Shown here piece by piece: positions 47,088 to 58,753 of a stretch of DNA of 64,000 bases; position 1 is the stretch's first letter; each line of letters starts with the position of its first letter. A program made the translations under genes and the position numbers. The stretch comes from Ophiura sarsii (lineage: Eukaryota; Echinodermata; Ophiuroidea; Amphilepidida; Ophiuridae): positions 30,788,366 through 30,852,365 of the forward strand of contig CM069459.1 in assembly GCA_035610835.1 (NCBI GenBank). The letters are read 5' to 3'. The notes under the pieces were generated by a model. It ran no database searches, was not told the DNA's origin, and worked only from the letters and a program-made list of their open reading frames with translations.

Positions 47088-49222
47088 TCATATATATAAT
47101 ACGGAGTTGCCCATTTTTGTACGGAGATGTTCTCCCCTTTCCGCACCTTCGATTGACTTCAAATATTCTGTGCGAGTGCGTATGGGTCCCACAATTGTCC
47201 AGTTTATGTTTGATTTTTTGATTTTGGGTTAGATTTCGTGAAATTCGAGGTTTTTTAGCCCGTTGCTATGTTATTGCTACGCGCTGCGTATACGCTAGAC
47301 ACGCCATGGCGATGGCCGGCGCACCGGGCACGCCTAATCGGGTGATCGCCAGCGCACGCGTTATTGCGCGGTTACCGTCGCACGCGTAATGGCGCAAACC
47401 GTAAGGTGCACACGCGTTAGTGGCGAAAAGCGTAGTTAAAGGAATGGTGTGAGCAAAATATCATCTATGGTAATTGCACTAACGTTTAGGCCTACATGCC
47501 TACTGGAGAAATAATTTAATATCAATAGGCCGAAAAATAAAATAAACGGATCGGATGGCTCACAGTGCTGAACTGGGTACACAGTGATCATGATTACCGG
47601 TGAGACCCCGCCCCCACCAACTATATAAAAGACCACACTATAAAACTTAAGACCCCACTAAATAGAACCAGTGGTGTCGCGGACCTATTTAATACACGTG
47701 TTCTATTGGAGACTTGACAACTTTTATGTGATGGGGGCGTCGTGAAATCTAGAGTCCCGTGACCCCCCTCCCCTCCTCTTCCGCCGCCTCACTAACTACC
47801 CACTATACAACTCAAATCCTAGGCCTACATAATATGAACACATGGATTTTTAAGGGCACATGGGTACCTCCACCAACTATAAAAGACCACTATAAAACTT
47901 TAAACCCCACTAAATAGAACCAGTGGTGTCGCGGACCTATTTAATACACGTGTTCTATTGGAGACTTGACAACTTTTATGGGATGGGGGCGTCGTGAAAT
48001 CTAGGGTCCCGTGACACCCCCCCCCCCCCCCCTCCTCTTCCGCCGCCTCACTAACTACCCACTATACAACTCAAATCCTAGGCCTACATAATATGAACAC
48101 AAGGATGTTTAAGGGCACATGAGTACCTGGAGTATTGGGTGGAATATTAAGGGCGCCCGTGATAACTGGATTTCACTGGATTTCAAGGGTGACCCTTGAC
48201 ACCCCCTCCTCTTCCGCCGCCTCACTAACTACCCCATTATAAAACTGGATACCTGAAGTATGTGGTAAGTCTGTGATAACTGGATTTTATATGAAAGGAC
48301 CACCTGATCAAAGATACCTACATGTGAGGGTTAGTTCATATCTCATTATAGGATACTTATAATAATATTTAGCGTAGTCTAGGTAGGCCTTATTAATTTA
48401 GATCCCTGGATTATTATGGGCACCGTGGCACTGATGGGCAGCTGGAGTATCAAGGACATAAACTCTTGCTATTTCACAATAGATCATGTTTATACGCTTT
48501 AATGACAACTTATATTATAGTACTTCAGCTAGGTAATATGAACACATGGATTATTAAGGGCACATGGGTACACCCGGAGTATGGGGTGGAATATTAAGGG
48601 CGCCCTTGATAACTGGATTTCACTGGATTTCAAGGGTGACCCTTGACACCCCCTCCTCTTCCGTCGCCTACGGCACCTGTGATAACTGGATTTTAAGGAT
48701 GTATGGGGTAGGGCCTACCTGATCAAAGACACCTACCTGAGTGGTTATTTCATGTCTTATTATGGGATACCTTTAATAATAGTTTCTAGAGGGTATTATT
48801 AAGGGCGCCGTGACACCGATATTAGGATTAAGGGCACTTGGAGTATCAAGGACCTCTTGCTATTTCACAATATAGCCTATACGCTTTGATTATGATGACG
48901 ACTGTACTTACCGCATTCTATACCATGTTTACACTCTATGGGTATCTAGGATAGGTACAACATTTTTGGGGTGTACGGGGTAACTATAATATTGTCCCCC
49001 CCCCCCCCTAAATAGGGTATTGAAATTGGGTCCGAGATTCAAAGATAGCACAAAACTACAAAACTACAAAACTCAGATTTCTGTGAACAAAGTCTATTTC
49101 AAATGAAAAAAAAAGATTCAGGAATCTATAATTTTGAACTCATTATCTATGCTCATTTTGATCTAATGTGTATCATAATACTCAGCTAGCGAGTGCCCGA
49201 GCGTAGCGAGGGTACCCGCTAG
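47088..49222 (+). mobile_element. Helitron-like non-autonomous unit 1 of tandem triplet
   Basis: Starts TCATATATATAATACGGAGT and ends GCGAGGGTACCCGCTAG. The 3' end carries an inverted pair CTAGCG...CGCTAG around CCCGAGCGTAGCGAGGG. A 5' TC and 3' CTRR are Helitron hallmarks, and the base before the array is A while the base after unit 3 is T, matching insertion in an A-T dinucleotide. No Rep/helicase frame. An internal duplication of about 250 bases (about 47617-47868 and 47869-48120) makes it longer than unit 2. Confidence 0.65.
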
Positions 49223-51068
49223 TCATATATATAATACGGAGTTGCCGATTTTTGTACGGAGATGTTCTCCCCTTTCCGCACCTTCGATTGACTTCAAATT
49301 TTCGGTGCGAGTGCGTATGGGTCCCACAATTGTCCAGTTAATGTTTGATTTTCTTATTTTGGGTTAGATTTCGTGAAAATCGAGGTTTTTTAGCCCGTTG
49401 CTATGTTATTGCTACGCGCACGCGTAATCGGGCGATCGCCGCCGCACACGTAATCGGGCGATTACCGGCGCACGCATAATCGGGAGATTACCATCGCACG
49501 CGTAATCGGGAGATTGCCGGCGCACGCGTAATCGGGAGATTACCATCGCACGCGTAATCGGGAGATTACCGGCGCACACGTAATCGGGAGATTACCGGAG
49601 CACCGCGTAATGGCGCACACGGGTTAGTGGCGCAAAACGTAGTGTGTTATGTGGTAGAGTAAAGGCGGCAATCATTCGTTGCTCCGTAGTGCATACCCTT
49701 TAGTACAAGGAAACGGCATGATGAGACAACAACAACAAGTTAATCATATAGCCAGGGTAGGCTATACAGGAACCCCTTTGAAGGAAATGGGAGCAAGGCC
49801 GGCGCAAACCGTATAACCGCAAACCGTAGACCTATCGAGGATAACATGTGAAATAGTGACAAGGAAAATGCGTTTATATGACGTGCCTTAATCCAATCGC
49901 GGACCCATCCACAAAGCGGGTCACAACGGGGGCAGGCGCGCTATATAAAAACATCATATAGGCCAGATATGTGATATCTTATTATACATGGGGCATAGGC
50001 CTATAATTAAACATAGGGGATAGGCCTATAATTAAACAAGGACCTGTTAAATAAAGGAACTGTTAGAGCAAACTATGATAGAAATACACTTACGTTTGGG
50101 CCTACTGGAGAGAAATAATTTAATATCAATAGGCCGAAAAATAAAAAACTGATGGCTAACAGTAACACTGAACTGGGTACAAAGTGATCATGGTGAGACC
50201 CCGCCTCCCGCCAACTATGAAAGACCCACTATAAAACTTAAGACCCCGTTAAATAAAACCAGTGGCGGCGCGACGCGGACCCACATTTATACACGTGTTC
50301 TATGAGGCAACTTTTAGGGGATGTGGCGTCCGCGAAGGAGGTTGTGAAATCTAGGCCTACACGTGTGTATGAACACATGGGGTAGGCCTGTCTTGATTAT
50401 TAAGGGTACCCTGGGTACCTGGAGTATGGGGTATGGAATATTAAGGGCACCTGTGATAACTGGATTTTAAGGATGTAGGGCCTATGGGGTATGGCCTACC
50501 TGATCAAAGACACCTATCTGAGTGGTTATTTCATGTCTTATTATAGGATACCTATTATGATAGATAGCGTTTCTGGGTAGGCTTTAATATGATCCCTGGA
50601 TGTTTAAGGGCGCCGTTGCACCGATATTAGGATTAAGGGGACCTCGAATATCAAGATTCTCTTGCTATTTCACAATAGCATATACAGTTACGCTTTGATC
50701 ATGTTGACGACTAACCGTACACTATCTTCTATACCATGTATACACTCTATGGGGTATCTGGGGGTAGGTACAACATTTTTTGGGTGTACGGGGAACTATA
50801 ACATTGCCCCCCCCCCCCCACCCCACACCCCACACACCCCCCCCCCCCCCCCTAAATAGGGTATTGAAATTGGGTCCGAGATTCAAAGATAGCACAAAAC
50901 TCAGGTTACTGTGAACAAAGTCTATTTCAAATGAAAAAAAGAATTCAGGGATCTATAATTATAAACATATTTTTCTATTCCCATTTTGCTACAAATCATG
51001 AAGGTATCTAATTTAGATCAAAATACTCAACTAGCGAGTGCCCGAGCGTAGCGAGGGTACGCCGCTAG
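49223..51068 (+). mobile_element. Helitron-like non-autonomous unit 2 of tandem triplet
   Basis: Directly abuts unit 1; starts TCATATATATAATACGGAGT, ends GTACGCCGCTAG; 1846 bases. It contains a minisatellite of CGCACGCGTAATCGGGAGAT units at about 49420-49610 and long C runs near 50808-50852. The interior matches units 1 and 3 (GGATAGGCCTATAATTAAAC, CTACTGGAGAAATAATTTAA-like and GGTATTGAAATTGGGTCCGA blocks). Confidence 0.65.
49420..49612 (+). repeat. Minisatellite inside unit 2, about 26-bp period
   Basis: About seven copies of CGCACGCGTAATCGGGAGAT TACCGG with minor changes. Related but shorter or diverged versions are at about 47320-47400 in unit 1 and 51300-51435 in unit 3. Confidence 0.85.
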
Positions 51069-51685
51069 TCTTATAATACGGAGTTGCCCATTCTTGTACA
51101 GAGATGTTCTCCCCTTTCCGCACCTTCGATTGACTTCAAACTTTCTGTGCGAGTGCGTATGGGTCCCACGACGAACCAGTTTATGTTTGATTTTTTTAAT
51201 TTGGGTTAGATTCCGTAAAATTCGAGGTTTTGTAGCCCGTTGCTATGTTATTGCTACGCGCCGCGTATACGCTGGACACGCCATAGCGATGGTCGGCGCA
51301 CAACTCGCGTAATCAGGCGATTGTCGGCGCGCGCGTATTTAGGCGATTGCCCGCGCACGCGTAGTCAGGCAATACCGGAGGCGCGAGTAATCAGGCGATT
51401 GCACGCGCACGCGTAATTGGTCGATACCGGAGCACGCGTGAGACGGTTTGTTAGCTTACAAAGATCATGAATGATGCGGGTCATTGTAAAATGGATGAGA
51501 CTCACACCAGCTAATAGATTCATCAATTGGAAACAATTGATGATGTGAGATGTGGATACTTTCTTTTTGTGCAGTGTTTGTATGAAAGACCCACTATAGA
51601 ATATGGGAAACATGGCAAATTTAAGGGGCGTGGGCATCCGCGAAGGAGGTCGTGAAATCTAGGGTTACAACCCTATGACCCCCCG

Positions 51686-51726
<41 letters not shown>

Positions 51727-53202
51727 CCCTGTTTCGTTGCCTCACTAATTGATACTCTACTATAAAATTCAAAATCCTAGGCCTACATAGTATGAACACT
51801 TGAGGTAGGCCACGGGGCTCACGGGGTACCTGAATGGTGTATGGAATATTAAGGGTACCTGTGATAACTTAAAGGTGTATCATGGGGCAGGGCCTATTTT
51901 ATTATGTATCTTTTGTGTGTGACTGACGTCTGTATTTTGTTTTCAATATTAGATATTGTCTCTTGACAACTTTATTGAGTATATTCATAGATAGATGTAG
52001 AAAGACTACGCTCTGATGACTAACTGCACACTTTCTTCTAGCGGCCGTATAAGGCACAAACCGTAGGCATGCATCCAGGATAACATGTGTTTTAATAGTG
52101 ACAGGGAAAATGCGTGTATACGACAGTGCCTCAATCCCATCGCGGAACCATCCACAATGCGGGCCACGGACAGGGCGCGCTATTTATAACATAGATAGGC
52201 CAGCTAAAACCGTGATATCATGGGGGATAGGCCTATCAATAAACAAGGTACTGTTAGAGCAAAATACGCATGTAGAAATACACTTACGTTTAAGCCTACT
52301 GGAGAAATAATTTAATGTCAATAGGCCGGGAAATAAAATAAAGGATGGCTAACACTGAACTGGGTGGGTACAAAGTGATCATGGAGAGACCCCGCCCCCG
52401 ACCCCGCCTCCCGCCAACTATGAAAGACTCACTATTATAAAACTTAATAAAGCCACTTAATAAAACCAGTGGCGTCGCAGACCTAAATCTATTTAATACG
52501 TATGTGTTCTATGAGAGACTTGGCAAATTTAGGTGTGGGGGGGGGGGGGGGGGGGGGGCGTCCGCGAAGTGGGTTGTGAAATCTATCCTGTCTGGATTAT
52601 TTATAAGGTTATACCATGGGTACCTGGAGTATGGGTATGGAATATTAGGAGCACCTGTGGTAACTGAATTTTAAGGATGTATGGGATAGGGCCTATCTGA
52701 GTGGTTATTTCAGGTCTTATTGTGGGATACCTAATAATATTTAGCGTTTCTGGGTAGGTCTTATTAATATCCTTGGATTATTAAGGGTGCCGTGGCACCG
52801 ATATTAGAAGGGCACCTGGAGTAGCAACGACCTCTTGCTATTTCACAATAGCCTATACGCTTTGATCATGTTGACGACTAACCGCACACTATGTATACAC
52901 TATATGGGGTATGGGGTTGGTACAATTTTTTTTTTGGGGGGGGGGGGGGAGGGGGGGGGGGGTGTATGGGATAACTATAACATTGTTTCTCTCCTAAATG
53001 GGGTATTGAAATTGGGTCCGAGATTCAAAGATATCACAAAACTCAGATTTCTGTGAACAAAGTCTATTTCAAATGAGAAAAAAAAATCAGGGATCAAAAA
53101 CTCATTATCTATGCCCATTTTGCTACAAATCATGAAGGTATCTAATTTAGATAATAATACTCAGCTAGCGAGTGCCCGGGCGTAGCGAGGGTACGCCGCT
53201 AG
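51069..53202 (+). mobile_element. Helitron-like non-autonomous unit 3 of tandem triplet
   Basis: Starts TCTTATAATACGGAGTTGCC, ends GTACGCCGCTAG, followed by T. 2134 bases. It holds a 40-base C run (51686-51725) and a 22-base G run (52537-52558) and the conserved terminal block CAGCTAGCGAGTGCCCGG. No transposase frame. Confidence 0.65.
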
Positions 53203-54174
53203 TTATTATTATTTGTCGAGATGAAACATTATTCAAACACGCCTGTGACGTAATAGATTTTACGCCAAAATGTTTTAAAACATACCACCATTTGTCACAA
53301 TAATCAATAACTCCAATACATTTCAGAAAAAAAGGAAAAACTGCATTTTTGTTTTTAGCCATTACACAGATTTCTGTAGCCAGCGAGTATCTTTAAATTC
53401 GCAAATATTACGGCGTTGGGGTCCTACAAGTAGACGAGTATCTTTAGTTAAAATAAGAAATGGTGTACTTTGTTATTTGCAAATTCATAAACTAATAACT
53501 CTACCAAATGAATACCCGTTATAAGTGATTTAAGTTGAAGCATTCCTTAAATGGTAATATTGATCGCAAATCCAAACCATCAATGTCCCAACTTAGCAAT
53601 GTCCGCCATTTTACGGTCATTTCAACCACAACCTATGGTTTTAATCATATTTCGGAAAGTCCATAAGCACACTACAATATAGCACCCATCAAATGCAATA
53701 TGCACCTAGCATTTTTAAGACGACTGTAATGCATATATTTACTGTTGCATATCTGTCAATCATATAAAGTACATTAAATATGATCTAAACCCATCTTCAT
53801 ATATCGCCCATAGCCTACTATCTGCGAATTTTCAATCAGTCCTTCAAGGAGGTGGCTTCAAAGATCTGGAGAATATCACATGTGTTAATACCCTAAAGTT
53901 CCAAATGTTTTGGATTTAGAAGGTAAGGATATATGTCAAGTTTCAACAAAAGTCGTACTGTTCAAAAGAAAGCAGTATGCCCATACAATTACAAAATCCT
54001 TCATTTCGGACCACTTGCCCCACGGACCAGTTGCCCCATATTCCCCTAAATGTCTAGATATGGTAAATTAGGCTTTCACGAAATAAAGAGGAATCAACGC
54101 AAAAATTGGTAGAATTGGAATGAAATTGTGAATGTAATTCATAAAATTGAAATAAAGCCAAAGCTACTCCCACA
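53203..54174. other. No gene recognised
   Basis: AT-rich DNA without splice-bounded coding signals or clear repeats, except a GGACCAGTTGCCCCAT word (54022) resembling GGACCAGTTACCCCAT near 40292. Confidence 0.5.
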
Positions 54175-54621
54175 TTAAAGGGGCATTAAGAGACAGTCTG
54201 TTAATAGATGTGGTGGAGGCAGCGCCCTCAATTACAAAAATATATAATAAAAACTGGGATTTGTTTATTTTTACAATTGTATTACATGTACATGTATGAA
54301 CTTACACCTACAAGGATTAAGAAAAATCAGCCCTTTTTGTACAACAAAACGACGCGTCGATTGATGCTCGTAGAGCCGCAAGTAGCATTTTACATTCGAC
54401 GACAGTTTCCCCCTGCAGTAGGCCTACGCGTGATACATAAACGCGAACCATATTTGCATAGAGGGCGTTTTTCAATAGATAGCGATGATATGATTTAATC
54501 AAGTTTTGCTGTGTTTTTGTTAGTAGAACCAACAATAATGGCAATTTTTTATGTTCATCTTGAAATCTGAAGTACATTTTTAAACATTTAAAATTTTCAA
54601 CACCACTTAATGTCCCTTTAA
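54175..54621. mobile_element. TTAA-flanked MITE, GGGGCA family, 447 bases
   Basis: Starts TTAAAGGGGCATTAAGAGAC and ends with the complement of TTAAAGGGACATTAAG. It shares AGCGCCCTCAATT at the same relative place with the 773-base element at 11297. No coding capacity. Confidence 0.75.
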
Positions 54622-55084
54622 AATGGCGATATCGAAGGAATGTAAGCTACCTTAAACCAATAACATTTGAAAACAATAGTGGCTTGTTAACCATTCATGA
54701 GTTTCGTGAGAATATCGATTAACTTCAGGTAATTTTCTTCAAATTGCCCACTTGTGTTGTTAAAATATGACTCCTTAAAAAAGTCGGCTCTATCAATTGA
54801 CACTGACAGAAGAGTGAGACGGTCGGTAAACACCTTTTATGTTGGCGTTCTCGACCGTCATTTGTAGGAGAGGCAAGACGTGGTGCATTTGGACCAAATG
54901 TATTCAATTCGGGTGAGGGAGGGGGTGGCTGGGGGAAATGAGTAGGTGGTACAAAGTTTGAATTTGTCAAAAGGGGACCAAAAAGATTAGTAGTTCTCAA
55001 GAAGGGTAAAAAAAGGAGACATAATTGACCGGCCTATTATTCAAATTGCCAAATCTTCCACTATGCCCTGGCTATGTTATTACT

Positions 55085-56395
55085 CGAGATACAGTGTATC
55101 CTGTATGAGTTTGTTAGCTATTAAACAAATATACGGTGATAGCAGAATATAACAGCCACAGAGACATGTCGTCAACAGTGGACTACTTTTAGGGCAAACA
55201 CCATGAGGAGCACATACAATATACAGTGATAGCAGAAGATTAGTGCAACAGAGAGACTCGTAATACCACAGCAAACCCAAGGTAGATCAAATACAATATA
55301 CAGTGATACCAAAATATAGGAGCAAAAGAAACCGTCAACAGTGGAGTACCACCGACAAATACCGTGAGGAGCCCTTACAATAAACAATAAAGTACCGAGG
55401 CATCACCGTGTGGAGCACATACAATACCAATAATAGCATGACTTGGGAGCACCAATGAAATGTCTTCAACAGTGGACTACCATGGCCAAAACACAATGCA
55501 GAGCATATAAAATATACAGTGATATAGCAGAAGATGTGGAGACATTATACACTGATAACAGAAGTTGGGAGCTACAGCTAAACATCATCAACAGTGGATA
55601 CCACAGGTAAACACAATGAAGAGCACATGAACTATACAGTGACAGCAAAACATGAACCACACAGAGACGTTTTCAACAGTGGAGTACCACAAGCAAACAC
55701 CATACCACAGGCAAACACAATGTGGAGCACATACGATAAACAATGCTAGCAAAAGAGGGGCAACAGAGAACATCTTTAACAGTGCACCACTACGATCAAG
55801 GATAATCTGGAGCATATAAGCTATATGGTATAGTAAAGATGGGAGCAACAGATAGACTTCATCAACAGAGGACTACCGTTGGCACACCCCCCATGTGAAG
55901 CCACAGACCTACAATATATCGTGCTAGTCGAAGATGGGAGCAACAGAAAGGCGTCTTCAACAGTGGACTACCATAGGCAAACGCCATATGAGGAGTAGGC
56001 TACATATATTATACAGTGATAGCAGAATATGGCAGCAACAGAGAGACGTCGTCAACAGTGGACTATCGCGAACAAGCACCATGAAGAGCACATATATTAC
56101 ACACTGATAGCAAAAGAAGGCAGCAATAAAGAGACGTCGTCAACAGTCGACTTCCATGCGTGGGTAAACACCCCATGGAGCACATATATTATACAGTGAT
56201 AGCAAAGGATGGGAATAAACAGATGTCTCCGACAGTGGACTACCGTGGACAAACACCACGCGGAAAATATAAATACAATGATAGCAGAAAATAAGAGTAC
56301 CATATAGACGATATCAACAGTGGACTGCCATGGGCAAACACCATGTGAAGCACATACAATACACCGTGATAGCAGAAGATGGCACAAGAGCATGA
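55085..56395. repeat. Tandem array of roughly 90-bp units
   Basis: About 14 diverged copies of CAACAGTGGACTACCA, GGCAAACACCATG, AGGAGCACATACAATATACA, GTGATAGCAGAAGATGGGAG and CAACAGAGAGACGTC. Spacing is near 85-95 bases. Several copies are truncated (55.3-55.6 kb). Minus-strand reading frames inside are by-products. Confidence 0.9.
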
Positions 56396-57000
56396 AGTTT
56401 CATGAATCAGTTGTTGACTTCAACATAAACAACTATATAATACACCAACCAACAAGACCCAGCTAGGTTTTGTCCAAAATCATTTGACCATTCAAATCCA
56501 CCAACCGCCAAACCCGAGAACCGCGAAAGCCGAGAACCGCTCTAGTTTGGTTTTCAATTGCGATACTAATAATTTGACCATCATGCACAAAATTGGCGAT
56601 AATTTTATAATGTACATGATTTCAGCCTTCAAGTTGAAAATGTGAGGACTAGAAGCTTGATAAGTTGTATGCGCGATGTTATTAGATCTTTGAACTTGGT
56701 TTAATAACGACAATGTTCATATTTACTCAAATTAATATAATTTTGTTTTCAATTGTTATAAAAAGATTGAACTTATCCTACACATTTTAAATGTTACTGT
56801 TCGTAACTATAAAATGTGATGAAAATAATCTAGACAACTTTTATCTTATATTTTGTGTTACATTTTGGTCTCATCTGGCATATTATTTGGTGTAAAATAA
56901 AATCTAGAACCATAAAAACACGTTAATCCATGTCATTGTGTAGAGAAGTATTGATTTCATATATGTGCTGTCTGAATCACTCAATAGGAACAAACTTGGA
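56396..57000. other. No gene recognised
   Basis: AT-rich; near 56513-56545 CGAGAACCGC occurs twice. No coding signal supported. Confidence 0.5.
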
Positions 57001-57204
57001 TGGAAGTGTTCCCAGACTAATGTTACGTAATTGCTCATTTCTCTGGAATTACTGAACCGAATCACATCCGGTTTTTCTTTTTCTTTTCTTCTGCAAACTA
57101 TTTTGCCTTTATTTTGTTGTTTGAGTTGTTCTATTCTGACACTAATTCAGAAAGTTACAATCCTCTAAAAGTGCGTTGTAATTTTTTCTGAGACACCCTG
57201 TAGA
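57000..57204 (-). mobile_element. CAGGGTGTCTC-end transposon, inverted piece
   Basis: Ends GTGCGTTGTAATTTTTTCTG then AGACACCCTGTAG, the complement of the end at 37692. It also holds TTGGATGGAAGTGTTCC, matching 37886-37902 in reverse. Confidence 0.6.
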
Positions 57205-57574
57205 CGAGCCTAAAATGGCAAATAAACTGGAGACTACACAGTTGTAAATTACGATATGGGAGAGGCTGAGAGCACAGTGTGGCAATGACGAACTTGGAGA
57301 ACATACACTGACAAAGGACATAAGGGCACAGAGTGATAAAGATCTAAATGTAAGTAAGACATGGGAGAGCATAACATGACAATGACAAAGGACGAAATGG
57401 GCGACCACAAAAGTGGCAAAAACGAAATAGGGGAGCATAAAGTGGCAAGGGACTAAATGGGACAAAGTGGCCAATGAATTACTACGAGAACACTAAGTGG
57501 CTAAGATCAATGTTCCTTCTGATCATGTTTGACTTAAAATGGGATGGGTTGAGTATGATACACAAAAATGTAGG

Positions 57575-58065
57575 ACCCAAGACGAGTACGGCCATGTGTT
57601 TTGAACTCGCCACTCTTCCCGTTGCATGTCCAGATTTTTACATTTTACACCATCTGAAATTCGAATTAGCATATTGCAATAATTACTTGTTCTACCCCAT
57701 AAAAAGTATATATTTTCTGAACGGTTCTCTCACAAGGAATCCAATATGCTTTTGGAATTTAGATAGGATCTAACTAAAACATGCTGTGATTAAGAATGTT
57801 TACAAAATATCGATTTTTTTTCTTCATATATTTCTTATAACTATCCCAATCATAATGTTACTGTGCATATTAGTTATCAGAACGTTATGGTTGTCAAGGG
57901 TAACTTGTTGAAATATACCACATCGGGAAGTGAATGAGCACAAAAAAACATAGATCTACCACATTTAGTTGAGTTAATAGAGAGAGATGGATGATTCGTC
58001 ACCAAAAATGCAACGCCGCCACCCTTTTTGGGTGGTGAGTTCAAAACACATGGCCGTACATGAGT
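57575..58065. mobile_element. Inverted-repeat element with GTACGGCCATGTGTTTTGAA ends
   Basis: GTACGGCCATGTGTTTTGAA plus CTCGCCAC near 57586-57613 pairs with GTGGTGAGTTCAAAACACAT plus GGCCGTAC near 58033-58060. About 475 bases, non-coding. The outer boundaries may extend further. Confidence 0.7.
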
Positions 58066-58474
58066 GAGTTGGCTATCAAACAAAAGAAATTTCTTTCTGT
58101 TATTTCCCAAATTATTTTTTAAGGATTGAGTGACATTTGTTGATCCACAGATATTAAAAATGAGACATCAAGATACGTAAAAAGGGGGCGGAGCATGAGT
58201 ATGGCGTCCTGGGGTCCTGGAGTCCATCCCATTCGGTCCCCTTCTGTCACTTCACTGAGGCGACCCCGGAAGCTCTTGTCATGAGGGGATTTGATAAAGT
58301 GTCCCCCACCCTTCCTTTAAAAAAAGGTGGGGTACCCCCTACACCTACATCCCATGATTGACGCCTATGAAAACATTGATCAGTTGAATGTTTATTAACG
58401 GGTTTTTTTTGCTGATATATACTACACATCCCATCATGGAAATGGTAAGAGGGAATTACACTTAAACACAATAA

Positions 58475-58560
58475 ACACGTCATCTGTAAATTATGTCGCA
58501 ATTATCTAGTCAATAATCACGTCATCTGTAAATTATCTCGCAATTATCTAGTTATTTATC
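58475..58560 (+). repeat. Tandem duplication, about 46 bases
   Basis: CACGTCATCTGTAAATTATG TCGCAATTATCTAGT occurs twice in a row with one substitution, followed by a third degraded ATCTCGTCACGTTATCATCTG. Confidence 0.8.
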
Positions 58561-58623
58561 TCGTCACGTTATCATCTGGTTAACTCGTCATGACCCTTCA
58601 GGACCACCGTACCTTTCACACCA

Positions 58624-58629
58624 TTTATT
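58624..58629 (-). promoter_or_regulatory. Possible poly(A) signal for the ankyrin-repeat gene
   Basis: AATAAA on the minus strand, about 125 bases after the stop at 58754. Confidence 0.45.
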
Positions 58630-58753
58630 GAACTGCGTGTATCTGTACAACCACAACATAATACGCACTCTACGTATAATATAGCCAGTAAACCAGCTTT
58701 AAAACACATAAGGGAATTAGTGAAGAACCCACTTTCTCTCAACTAAATTATTT

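Noticed and set aside
55080..56393. Series of hydrophobic minus-strand frames over the 90-bp array
   Set aside because: Same repeat read in several frames; the cysteine/leucine-rich appearance is due to the repeated CACATACAAT and CAGTGATAG words.
57142..57474. 110-codon minus-strand frame with hydrophobic Val/Leu/Cys-rich sequence
   Set aside because: Its end overlaps the CAGGGTGTCTC transposon end, the rest is a degenerate GACAAAGG/GTGGCAA repeat, and there are no splice sites or domains.
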